Of a DNA stretch of 48,524 nt, positions 30,813 to 38,962 are shown one piece after another (the first letter of the stretch is position 1; every line of letters starts with the position of its first letter). A program made the translations under genes and the position numbers. This DNA comes from Candidatus Amesbacteria bacterium (GTDB lineage: Bacteria > Patescibacteriota > Microgenomatia > CAZETR01 > Amesbacteraceae). The stretch covers positions 1 through 48,524 of the forward strand of contig DAHXMV010000008.1 of NCBI GenBank assembly GCA_027371535.1, read 5' to 3'. Below the pieces are notes generated by a model. It was not told the DNA's origin. It ran no database searches and saw only the letters and a program-made list of their open reading frames with translations.

Positions 30813-31523
30813 ATGGATTATCAGGAAGAATATTTGAGAAAAAATCCTACCTTGCATGTGGAAGACGCCCCGAACAAACTTTATGAACTGAAATCCGAGT
30901 TGGCAAAAGCCGGGCGCATAAATACTTTTTTGGACGCGGGTTGTGGAACTGGAACAGTTACTAATCTGGTATTTGAGTTTTTAAAATCCGAAAAAGCCAC
31001 CGGACTGGATATCTCTGAAAACATGATTAAATCAGCCATGGGTATGAACTCTCATCCTCGGATCAATTTTATCTGCCGGGATATTCTTAATTTCCGCCCT
31101 GCCGCCAGTTTTGATGCTGTTATATCAACGGATATTATAGAACACGTTCCCGACGATCAGCAATTTATCCGCCAAATCCTGAATTTAGGAAATATTTGCA
31201 TAATTCGTCTGCCTCTGGAAAACAGTTGGATTAATATACTATTAAAATGGCTTCATATCAGCGATGAGTTTGCCAAAACCCGAAATCGCTATGGCCACAT
31301 TCATCACTACAGTTTGTCTTCCTTCTCGGACCTGGTACATAAAGCAGGCGGAACTATTTCGACTTATTCCTTGTTTCCTATAATCAAACCCCGATCCTGG
31401 TGGCTAAATGAAGTTTTAAGACAAATAATTTCGCCGATTTACAAAATTTCTCTGACCTCTGGTGTTAAAATCGGTGGTGGTTTCCTGGTAGCCACCATTA
31501 CATCTTCAAAGAGTATTCGATGA
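30813..31523 (+). CDS. Class I SAM-dependent methyltransferase
   Basis: 236 residues. SAM-binding FLDAGCGTGTVT (about 39-50), GLDIS acidic end of strand 2, and VISTDIIEHVPDD motif IV. C-terminal extension with aromatic residues. First gene of the plus-strand accessory run; overlaps the HAD gene by ATGA. TAAAAT lies ten bases before the ATG. Substrate unknown; sugar, lipid or peptide are all possible. Confidence 0.85.
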   Translation: MDYQEEYLRKNPTLHVEDAPNKLYELKSELAKAGRINTFLDAGCGTGTVTNLVFEFLKSEKATGLDISENMIKSAMGMNSHPRINFICRDILNFRPAASFDAVISTDIIEHVPDDQQFIRQILNLGNICIIRLPLENSWINILLKWLHISDEFAKTRNRYGHIHHYSLSSFSDLVHKAGGTISTYSLFPIIKPRSWWLNEVLRQIISPIYKISLTSGVKIGGGFLVATITSSKSIR

Positions 31524-32176
31524 ACCAAATTATTTTATTTGATTTGGGAGATACTCTTGTATATCGTCCCAAAAAACATCTGGACTCAGATGTTGAATTG
31601 ATTGCTGCTGAATATCGGCTGAATCCTGATAAAATCCGTAAATCAATAATTCAAAATACCCGCTTTTACCCCGGAGTGTATAGCCCATGGTTAGATAACC
31701 GAAAAATCCGGAATTTGTCTCAGGAAAAAAACTATTATTCCCGTTATTTTTCCCTGGTATTTGCTTCACTTGGAATTTCTCAGCTTCCGGAAGATTTAAT
31801 TGAAAAACGTCTCGGTCAAAAACGGTATTTTCTTTTTCCGAATTCGCTATTTTATCTTCAGCAACTCTGTAAACTGGGATATCAATTGGGTATATTTACC
31901 AACGGCCGGCCCTCCAGAAGAATCGTTCTGCAGGAATTGCATATAGATCAATTCTTTAATCCGAAAATGATATTTATTTCCGACGAATTACAATTGACAA
32001 AAAATGATCCGGCAGCATATCGGCTAATTAATTTACAACTCCCGTCAGACAAAATCACACTGTGTGACGACGAACAACAATTTTTGGATTTGGCCGCTGA
32101 AACCGGTTGGACAGGCCTGCTTGTTAACCAGCATAAACTCGGGCTGTCTGTTTTAGACCCGCTGGTAAAAATGTAA
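31520..32176 (+). CDS. HAD-superfamily hydrolase
   Basis: 218 residues. Motif I reads LFDLGDTL, keeping the nucleophile Asp but with Gly where the acid/base Asp is usually found; motif II is GIFTNGRPS; motif III Lys and motif IV ITLCDDEQQF are present, with a helical cap between I and II. A phosphatase of a sugar phosphate or nucleotide is likely. Translationally coupled to the methyltransferase. Confidence 0.85.
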   Translation: MNQIILFDLGDTLVYRPKKHLDSDVELIAAEYRLNPDKIRKSIIQNTRFYPGVYSPWLDNRKIRNLSQEKNYYSRYFSLVFASLGISQLPEDLIEKRLGQKRYFLFPNSLFYLQQLCKLGYQLGIFTNGRPSRRIVLQELHIDQFFNPKMIFISDELQLTKNDPAAYRLINLQLPSDKITLCDDEQQFLDLAAETGWTGLLVNQHKLGLSVLDPLVKM

Positions 32177-32192
32177 AATATACGAGATATTT

Positions 32193-33305
32193 ATGAAAAT
32201 ATGTATCTATATCCCCACTGCCAGCTTTTTTGTCGGTGGCGGCGAAACCGTGCCATTGACTCAGGCCAGATACTTGGCTGATATCGGATACAACGTCCGC
32301 GTGGCTGTTCTCAGAGTCAATCGGGAATCTGATTATTTTCAGGACTTTAAAACAAAATATCCCTATATTGAATATGATTATTTAGAATCCCCCATCCCGG
32401 ATATTGAAAATAATAATCTTGATCACAAGCTGGGTCAGCTGCTGTATCTAAAACTTAACTCTCAGGCTTATGAGTACTTTAAAATGCAAAATTTTAACCT
32501 TGTATTGACCCACTATTCGGCCGCAGCAATTTCAGTACCGAATTCAATTCCCCAGATTCTCTATTTACACGGAGTGCCGGAAAATTCCGAACCTCAAAGC
32601 CGGGCGGCTTGTGAAATTGCCGGTAGATTGGTGGCCGTCAGCCAATCCGTAGCCGATGGTTGGAAAAAATTAATCTCACCTGATCTGGATATTACAGTTA
32701 TCAGAAACGGAATTGATGAAAATGTATTCAAACCTGATCCGGACATTACCAAAGATATCGATATTTTATATATCGGCAGACTAATTGAAATTAAGGGAGT
32801 CCAGTTTTTAATTCAGGCTGTAAAAACCTTAACTACCCAAACTGAATACGCCCAAGTCCGTGTAGAAATTTCCGGCGACGGTCCATATAAAGCAAAATTG
32901 CAGGAACTGGTTTCAGAGCTTCATCTTGAATCTCAGGTCCATCTGGGCGGTTATATTGTCAATTCTCTATTACCCAACCTTTATCATCGTTCTCATTTGG
33001 CAGTTTTCCCTTCATATGCCAAGGAAGGAGTTTTAACAACCCTCTTGGAAGCCGCCGCCTCCGGCTGCTGCCTCATCTCATCGGATTGTTGCGGCATGAA
33101 AGAATTTATTGTCGACGATCAAAATGGTCTGCTTTTCCCTCCCCAAAATTCCGGCCGTTTGGCACAGTGTCTGCGGCGTGCCTTTTCAGACTCTTTGCTG
33201 CAAAACCGGCTGGGGATGGCAGCCAGGCAGGAAGTACTCAAAAATTGGACCTGGAATAAATCAATATCTAAATTAGATCAACTGATAAAACAATTTTCCG
33301 TATGA
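32193..33305 (+). CDS. GT4-family glycosyltransferase
   Basis: 370 residues. GT-B fold: N-terminal GGGETVPLTQARYLADIGY, C-terminal donor domain with DILYIGRLIEIKGVQFLIQA, GDGPYKAKL, HLGGYI and the E-x7-E loop FPSYAKEGVLTTLLEAAASG. Transfers a nucleotide sugar retaining configuration. Four-base overlap with the HprK-like gene. Confidence 0.93.
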   Translation: MKICIYIPTASFFVGGGETVPLTQARYLADIGYNVRVAVLRVNRESDYFQDFKTKYPYIEYDYLESPIPDIENNNLDHKLGQLLYLKLNSQAYEYFKMQNFNLVLTHYSAAAISVPNSIPQILYLHGVPENSEPQSRAACEIAGRLVAVSQSVADGWKKLISPDLDITVIRNGIDENVFKPDPDITKDIDILYIGRLIEIKGVQFLIQAVKTLTTQTEYAQVRVEISGDGPYKAKLQELVSELHLESQVHLGGYIVNSLLPNLYHRSHLAVFPSYAKEGVLTTLLEAAASGCCLISSDCCGMKEFIVDDQNGLLFPPQNSGRLAQCLRRAFSDSLLQNRLGMAARQEVLKNWTWNKSISKLDQLIKQFSV

Positions 33306-34186
33306 TAATTTCATCCGGCCCGGCGAATCTCCTGGTAATATGCTCTGCGGATCTTGAAAACCGGCTTCGCACTTCTACTTTTTTGGAAAGTTATATTCCG
33401 GAAGCGGTCATTTCCGATAATTCGTCAGTCTACGATCACCGGCTGGTTTTATATAACAGCGAAATAATGTATCCCGAATTCAATTTCGGCGCCCGCGAAT
33501 CATCTCTGACTGGTCAAATTAACCGCCTTATCAGCTTAATGGATATTATCACCGTGATTGATTACTGCCTGGAATTTATCAGGGAAACAAAATCTGTTTA
33601 TTGTCTGCATGGCAGCGCGGTAGCCAAAGATGATAAAGGGGTAGTATTTATCGGGGCAGTCAGCGGACTCGGAAAAACCACCGCCGCCATCCATCTCTGT
33701 TATCATCATGGTTTCAGTTTTGTCGGAGATGAAAAAATATTAATCGACCAAAACGGCTGCCTGATCGGCGGTTCCAAAAGAATTATTTTTAATAAAGAAT
33801 TCCTGTCGCAATCCCTGGACCCGGCTATAAATAACCTGCCTCTTCACGATTTAAAACAAAAAATCCCTATCTGTCAAACTTCTCCCCAACTAAAACTGCT
33901 AATTATCCCTATTGTTTCAACCCACTCGGTCGGTGTCGAATCCGAAAAATGGACTGAAGCTAAAACAAATTTTCACCTGTACGAAGAATTAACTCGTAAA
34001 ATCCGCGGGGTTTCCCGACGTATCCAGAATTTCTCGTTTCCGTTGCCGTCACTGGATACCCCCCAACTAGCCGGATACAGATCAGATTTTTGCCGATCAG
34101 TGAGCTCGAAAATCCGGGCCCATTATTTCAAAGGCAATCTACAGGAGGTTACGCAAACTATCGTTAACCTCTGCAATTCTTCCTGA
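33302..34186 (+). CDS. HPr kinase-like P-loop protein
   Basis: 294 residues. The catalytic half matches HprK-type kinases: CLHGSAVAKDDKGVVFIG, P-loop GAVSGLGKTT (about 119-128), and SFVGDEKILI where HprK has its acidic pair. The N-terminal HprK domain is absent, and no HPr is encoded here. Stand-alone HprK-C proteins occur in peptide-modification clusters, including lasso peptides, where they phosphorylate a serine (known of the family); acting with the flanking glycosyltransferases is an inference. Overlaps the GT4 gene by four bases. Confidence 0.8.
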   Translation: MIISSGPANLLVICSADLENRLRTSTFLESYIPEAVISDNSSVYDHRLVLYNSEIMYPEFNFGARESSLTGQINRLISLMDIITVIDYCLEFIRETKSVYCLHGSAVAKDDKGVVFIGAVSGLGKTTAAIHLCYHHGFSFVGDEKILIDQNGCLIGGSKRIIFNKEFLSQSLDPAINNLPLHDLKQKIPICQTSPQLKLLIIPIVSTHSVGVESEKWTEAKTNFHLYEELTRKIRGVSRRIQNFSFPLPSLDTPQLAGYRSDFCRSVSSKIRAHYFKGNLQEVTQTIVNLCNSS

Positions 34187-34229
34187 CTTATACTTGCAAA
34201 TTTACCTGTTAAAAGAGAATAATCATAAA

Positions 34230-35819
34230 ATGACTACCGAAATTTTTTCCTGTCAAACTCAACAAAGCTTCTTGATCCCCAAGCTTATGGATAAATTCGG
34301 ACTCCCGGAAATCAGAAAAGACTTAGCTATTTATTTTAAAAATAACAGCAAATTTGAAATTCATCTCCGTTTTCGTAACAAAAAATGTCTGATGATGCTG
34401 ATTGATCCTGATACTGATGAACTTTTCCGGCCAAAAATTCACATTGATACCAGCCGGACAGATATTAATTCTATTCTGGTCATGCTTAAAAAAATCGGTT
34501 ATAACAGGGCATCTGTGGGATTGGCCACCTGCTACAGCTTTTATAATCTGGATGGCACTTTTATAGAGCTGATGATAGATACTTTTATTGGCAATTTTCT
34601 GCAAATAGGATACGAAAATCGCAGTCAGGCCCAACCGCTTATTGACTGGGTTCATTCTCTCAACCTGGTGTCCGAAAATGTTGACCAATTCCGCTTTCTG
34701 ACAAACGATAATGAAATAAAATACACTGAGGCGATAAACGATCTGAATGTCATTAACCAGGACATATACAAATTTGCAAAGGAAATTGGCCTGAGTATCA
34801 GTAAGACTTCCAAAATCACTTTAAAAGACTACCTGGTTACATTTAGCAATGACTATACTTATTTGGAAAAAGCTTATGAAACAATTTTCAATCACCCGCT
34901 TTTAAGCCCGCAACCGATTTCCGGTCCCATTCAGGCTTTTTTCTCCCCTGTTTCAGTAATTATTCCCTGTTATAACTCTGATGATTCTTACTTGAAAACT
35001 TTAATTTCCATCAACTCCCAAGATTTAACCACCGAGCAATTAGCTGAAATCGACGTTATATTAGTGGATGATGGTTCCGAAATACCTGTTAAGCAGGTAT
35101 ACGAAAATGCCCGTTTGCATCTTAAATTTCCTGTTCAAATAATCCGTTTCGAAACAAATTCCGGTTTGTCCAATGCCCGGAACGCCGGCCTGTCTCTGGC
35201 CAAACACCCAATCATAATATTTTTGGATTCCGATGTGGTTTTGTCCAGAAATTATTTGCTGGAACATTCAATCCGTAATTCAGTCATTCCAAATGCTATT
35301 TTTATCAGCTTTAAGCAGAACTGCGACCCATCTGACCCGAAACTTTCCCAGGAATTTATTGCCCGGGGAATGGACGTACCGGATACATCAAACGATCTCC
35401 GAATCCGCAAAATTATTCAGGATAATTCCCCGGGACTGTATGAAATATCAGGAAAAATAGCCACGGATATTTTAGGAGAAACCAATTATTTTAAGGATTT
35501 GAGTTATGGCCGCAACGTGGGTATTTACGATTTGCCTTCCATGGTGGTAGGTCACAATATGAGCTGCCGGAAAAACCACCTGACTAAAATAGGCGGTTTT
35601 TCCAGAAATTTCAAGGGTTGGGGTTTGGAAGATTCATTTTTTGGTGCCAGAATGATTGCTGAAGGTAATTACATCATTCCGGTTGTTTCCTGCGGCATAT
35701 ACCACCTGGACCATCCACCCAGGTCCGGCTCGGAAGAAAAAAAACGCAGTGAACTTAAAAGTAATCTGGAAATCTATAAAACCCTTCTCAGTAGCCCTTA
35801 CTCTGTATCGCCGTCCTGA
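34230..35819 (+). CDS. CYTH-like domain fused to GT2 glycosyltransferase
   Basis: 529 residues from the ATG at 34230; an upstream TTG at 34194 is in frame, but AATAAT with six bases spacing precedes the ATG. Residues about 30-150 resemble a CYTH (triphosphate tunnel) domain: FEIHLRFRNKKCLM, ILVMLKKIGYNRASV, FIELMIDTFIGNFLQIGYE, with some basic tunnel residues missing. Residues about 230-520 are a GT-A glycosyltransferase: VSVIIPCYNSDD, VDDGS, SGLSNARNAGL, FLDSDV (DxD), and the galactosyltransferase-type GGFSRNFKGWGLEDSFFGARM. The fusion suggests a polyphosphate- or nucleotide-gated glycosyltransferase. Confidence 0.8.
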   Translation: MTTEIFSCQTQQSFLIPKLMDKFGLPEIRKDLAIYFKNNSKFEIHLRFRNKKCLMMLIDPDTDELFRPKIHIDTSRTDINSILVMLKKIGYNRASVGLATCYSFYNLDGTFIELMIDTFIGNFLQIGYENRSQAQPLIDWVHSLNLVSENVDQFRFLTNDNEIKYTEAINDLNVINQDIYKFAKEIGLSISKTSKITLKDYLVTFSNDYTYLEKAYETIFNHPLLSPQPISGPIQAFFSPVSVIIPCYNSDDSYLKTLISINSQDLTTEQLAEIDVILVDDGSEIPVKQVYENARLHLKFPVQIIRFETNSGLSNARNAGLSLAKHPIIIFLDSDVVLSRNYLLEHSIRNSVIPNAIFISFKQNCDPSDPKLSQEFIARGMDVPDTSNDLRIRKIIQDNSPGLYEISGKIATDILGETNYFKDLSYGRNVGIYDLPSMVVGHNMSCRKNHLTKIGGFSRNFKGWGLEDSFFGARMIAEGNYIIPVVSCGIYHLDHPPRSGSEEKKRSELKSNLEIYKTLLSSPYSVSPS

Positions 35820-36294
35820 AAATCTCTTCCATTTGCCGATTGTCTTCCCTGAGTTGAAATAAATTAAAAGCCGATTGGAAGTCGCACACAATCCTGTCCA
35901 GCGTTTCTCTTGGTTGCCAATACTCATTTATCCGGATCACACCGGAAGTCGTAAATGGAAGCACTGATACTGGCGGATATCCCGATATTCCCATATTTGA
36001 TTGTTTAACCCGCACGTAGCCAAACAATACCAAATTACCTATCTCTACGCCTGCTTCCTCATAGGCTTCTCTTATAACTGCCTGCTCCCAGCTCTCGCCT
36101 GATTCAATATGTCCGCCTAAAGGGTTCCACCAGCCATTTTTATCCTTACACAAGACCACTTCTCTATTTTCAAAAAAAGGAAAGGTAAAAGGTGTTGACA
36201 CCGGAATCTCACTTGGTAATTCGGTATTTTGTACAAATTGAGCCTTGGCTTCTCCGCCGTTTTTTTGAATTTTAAACACTGAAAATTCACGCAT
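35788..36294 (-). CDS. Nudix hydrolase 1
   Basis: 168 residues. Full Nudix box GHIESGESWEQAVIREAYEEAGV (split here as GHIESGESWEQ and AVIREAYEEAGV). Overlaps the 3' end of the CYTH-GT2 gene on the other strand by 32 bases. TATGAT lies ten bases before the ATG. Substrate unknown. Confidence 0.9.
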   Translation of the reverse strand: MREFSVFKIQKNGGEAKAQFVQNTELPSEIPVSTPFTFPFFENREVVLCKDKNGWWNPLGGHIESGESWEQAVIREAYEEAGVEIGNLVLFGYVRVKQSNMGISGYPPVSVLPFTTSGVIRINEYWQPRETLDRIVCDFQSAFNLFQLREDNRQMEEIFRTAIQSKGY

Positions 36295-36328
36295 ACCCCC
36301 ATTAAATCATAAAAATACTTTCTTAGGT

Positions 36329-36334
36329 TATAAT
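36329..36334 (+). promoter_or_regulatory. -10 box, leaderless
   Basis: TATAAT, exactly six bases, ATG at 36341. Confidence 0.6.
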
Positions 36335-36340
36335 AAAAAT

Positions 36341-36880
36341 ATGTCCAACGAAATTCCAAAAAAAACTGACAGCCAAAAATTACCTTTGATACAAACAGAA
36401 GTTGAGTATGATGGACAAAATTACCTTTATACTTGGATTCCGGAAACGGATTATCAGCAAATGCAACCCTGTGACTACGTCAGTGCAGTTGTTTTTAATG
36501 ACGAAGGCCAAATTCTGGTAATGTTGGAAAAAGGTCAGTATCGTATTCCCGGCGGCGGTCCGGAAGCTGCCGACAAAGATCCCATGCGAACCATCCTCCG
36601 GGAAGTCCAGGACGAAGTTGATGTTGTCATGGGCGGCCGGATCCAGCTTATCGGCGGTTTTAGAGTTCAGAATCTGACTGGTCCCTCCAAACCTCCTTTT
36701 TATCATTTGGTCTACTATGGTGAAGCATGTTCATTTTTACCCAGAAAAGCCAGCATTGAAGAAAATGAAATATTTGATTATCATTTCGTTCCTGCCACGG
36801 AATTAAATTCCACTATCGGCTGGAAAGAAACCGGTGCCGCCATGCTGCAGGCAGCCCTGAAAGTCCGGTCACAAATATGA
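36341..36880 (+). CDS. Nudix hydrolase 2, degenerate box
   Basis: 179 residues. GGGPEAADKDPM leads to LREVQDEVDV, where the canonical form is REUxEExGU: the fold is kept and Glu/Asp metal ligands mostly remain, but the Gly is lost and one Glu is Asp. N-terminal extension of about 50 residues. Overlaps Nudix 3 by four bases. Confidence 0.75.
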   Translation: MSNEIPKKTDSQKLPLIQTEVEYDGQNYLYTWIPETDYQQMQPCDYVSAVVFNDEGQILVMLEKGQYRIPGGGPEAADKDPMRTILREVQDEVDVVMGGRIQLIGGFRVQNLTGPSKPPFYHLVYYGEACSFLPRKASIEENEIFDYHFVPATELNSTIGWKETGAAMLQAALKVRSQI

Positions 36881-37368
36881 ACTACCGCACCGAATGGATT
36901 ACTGGCCGGTCTATATTATCGCGGCACCAACACCTGAGAATTAATCAAATCTATTGTTGGCTGGTTACCTCCGACCAAAAGGTTATTATAGTTTCCCCTG
37001 ATAATGCCCACTGGCAGCTACCCGGCGGCCATCCCGAGCCGGATGAAAACCAAACCATGACACTTGTCCGGGAAATTAAAGAAGAAACGGGATTGGACAT
37101 TGCTAATCTGGCCAATCAGGCTTTTTTCATCGGCTACTACGTAGTCGATGAACTCGATGACCGAAAACAAATCACAAACCAATATTTGCAGGTCCGTTAT
37201 TATTTAAAACTTGGTTTAAAAGGAGATCGGCTACATCTTGCAACTCATGAAAACGGCAGGGACCATACTCGGCAAATGCATTTTGTCCAAGCAGCTGCCC
37301 GATCCGATTTGATTGCCAAAATCAAGTGGTTGGCTGATTCCCCTGAGTATCATGCGGTCCATTTTTAA
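36877..37368 (+). CDS. Nudix hydrolase 3
   Basis: 163 residues with an intact box: GGHPEPDENQTM then LVREIKEETGLDI. Coupled to Nudix 2. Converges on the 516-residue gene with a 47-base overlap. Confidence 0.9.
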   Translation: MNYRTEWITGRSILSRHQHLRINQIYCWLVTSDQKVIIVSPDNAHWQLPGGHPEPDENQTMTLVREIKEETGLDIANLANQAFFIGYYVVDELDDRKQITNQYLQVRYYLKLGLKGDRLHLATHENGRDHTRQMHFVQAAARSDLIAKIKWLADSPEYHAVHF

Positions 37369-38872
37369 TCAAATTGATCGCGTTAATCATCATCTTTAAA
37401 GTTTCATATGGGGTTGTTTGTTCCTGTTTCATCATATTGACAATTTTGTCCCCCAGAACAGGTTTAAGTAAAATTATCGCTCCGTCTAGCACCTCCGCCT
37501 GATTCCCGCTCATATGTATGACATTATTTAGCATGGCCTTTTTTTGTGATTCATTTAAATTTTTCCAAACACAGGCGGCTATATCGTGAGGCAAATCCAC
37601 ATACAGAACCTCATCCTTTCCAATCAGGTCTGTCCACCTTTTTACCTCGTCTGATGAAATATTCTGATTTTCTGCCACGGATGTTAACAATAAATCTTTA
37701 TTCACCATCACCGCCTCCGAGTCATATAATCCTCTTATTCCTCTGCCGTGCTGAAAAATTTCCGTGTCAACACCGGTGGTTTTGATAATATTTTCTCTGC
37801 CCTTAAAAAGTTCCAGCCATCTTTCCAGTTCTTTTTCAGACATACTTCCCTCAATCATGTAAGCATCTGACTGTCCCTTACTTATCATATTTATCAAATC
37901 CCCATACCAAAACTGGTTTTGAGCCTCTCTGGCATAAGCTGCATTCCAAAAAACCTCGGATTCGCCGGAATGAACCAATTTAACAAATTTAGCATCAATC
38001 TTCCTTAATCCCCCCAGGAAAAAACTTTTTTGTTCCTGATTCATACCATGGGTTAAAAACGGTAAAACCTGGTCATTTTCTAGTTTTTCCGTCCCGGCAA
38101 GCGCTAAGACATAATCTACTATTTCTGAAACTTCACCCTCCATCCCGGCAGGCTTGACAGCAATTATACCGAAACTTCTTTCTGTACCTTCGATCTTCTC
38201 AGCCTTATCTGTTTGTTCATGGGGAATCCTCCGTAACAGATTTATTTGTCTTTGTTGCTCCGGATTTAATCCAGGTTTTTCTTTTGCATCCCGCATCCAA
38301 TCCATACACGATTTAATTGCCTGAAATATCTGCTCCCGATCCTCAGCTTTTAATGTCTTGTTAACTATATTCAGAAATTTATTAGCTATATTAACATCGG
38401 CTGACAATAACGGCAAACTGGCACACACCATCGTTCTGAAACTGCCGGGCATCCCATTTTTGTAGTCCACACAGGCTGCCACCAAAGATCCGGCCATTTC
38501 CGGAAATTCGGTCAGATTCAGATTGTATAGGACAGGGTTAACCTCGGAGCATGGGGTTTGTCCGCGGCTTCGCATAAATTCTGCCCCGACCTCGGCTATT
38601 TCCCGAACTACTTTATCTTTATCTTCTGGCTTACAGTTCACCACTACCCCCCAATCCACATCTCCCCCGACCCTCTCTCTTTTAACTAGCCCTTTAATCG
38701 CCCATTCTCCCTGCAAACCCAATAAGGGAACTACTGATTCTACCGGATAACCGCGTTCTTTTAAATCCCTGTATAAATCAGAAAACAAACTCTCTGCTTC
38801 AGCAGGAACTTTGCCATCAAAAAAATGTTCTACCAACTGACCTCTAACTGATTCACTAAAGTGTTCAGACAT
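37322..38872 (-). CDS. Large hypothetical: nucleotidyltransferase-like plus NDK-like domains
   Basis: 516 residues. Around 55-80, IKGLVKRERVGGDVDWGVVVN resembles the G-S/G-x-D-x-D core of minimal nucleotidyltransferases. From about 235, RSFGIIAVKPAGMEGEVSEI and later GRENIIKTTGVDTEIFQHGRGIRGLY recall a nucleoside-diphosphate kinase fold (IIKP start; GTIRGD-like loop) with a large helical insertion; the catalytic His context NVIHGSD is not found. A degenerate NDK-like domain is the best reading. Function unknown. Sits at the end of the accessory cluster facing the Nudix genes. Confidence 0.6.
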   Translation of the reverse strand: MSEHFSESVRGQLVEHFFDGKVPAEAESLFSDLYRDLKERGYPVESVVPLLGLQGEWAIKGLVKRERVGGDVDWGVVVNCKPEDKDKVVREIAEVGAEFMRSRGQTPCSEVNPVLYNLNLTEFPEMAGSLVAACVDYKNGMPGSFRTMVCASLPLLSADVNIANKFLNIVNKTLKAEDREQIFQAIKSCMDWMRDAKEKPGLNPEQQRQINLLRRIPHEQTDKAEKIEGTERSFGIIAVKPAGMEGEVSEIVDYVLALAGTEKLENDQVLPFLTHGMNQEQKSFFLGGLRKIDAKFVKLVHSGESEVFWNAAYAREAQNQFWYGDLINMISKGQSDAYMIEGSMSEKELERWLELFKGRENIIKTTGVDTEIFQHGRGIRGLYDSEAVMVNKDLLLTSVAENQNISSDEVKRWTDLIGKDEVLYVDLPHDIAACVWKNLNESQKKAMLNNVIHMSGNQAEVLDGAIILLKPVLGDKIVNMMKQEQTTPYETLKMMINAINLIKNGPHDTQGNQPTT

Positions 38873-38942
38873 TGTTTATATCAGATTATACTAAGTCATC
38901 AAACTGATTAATAACTTGTACTCTTTCTGTGGACTTTGAATC

Positions 38943-38951
38943 TGTTAAACT
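38943..38951 (+). promoter_or_regulatory. Extended -10 promoter
   Basis: TG-T-TAAACT, with the favoured ATG at 38963 eleven bases on. Confidence 0.5.
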
Positions 38952-38962
38952 ATGTGTTACTT

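Noticed and set aside
30813-38872. Complete lasso-peptide cluster
   Set aside because: HprK-like kinase and nucleotidyltransferase-like proteins are present but no asparagine-synthetase-type cyclase, leader peptidase or precursor.
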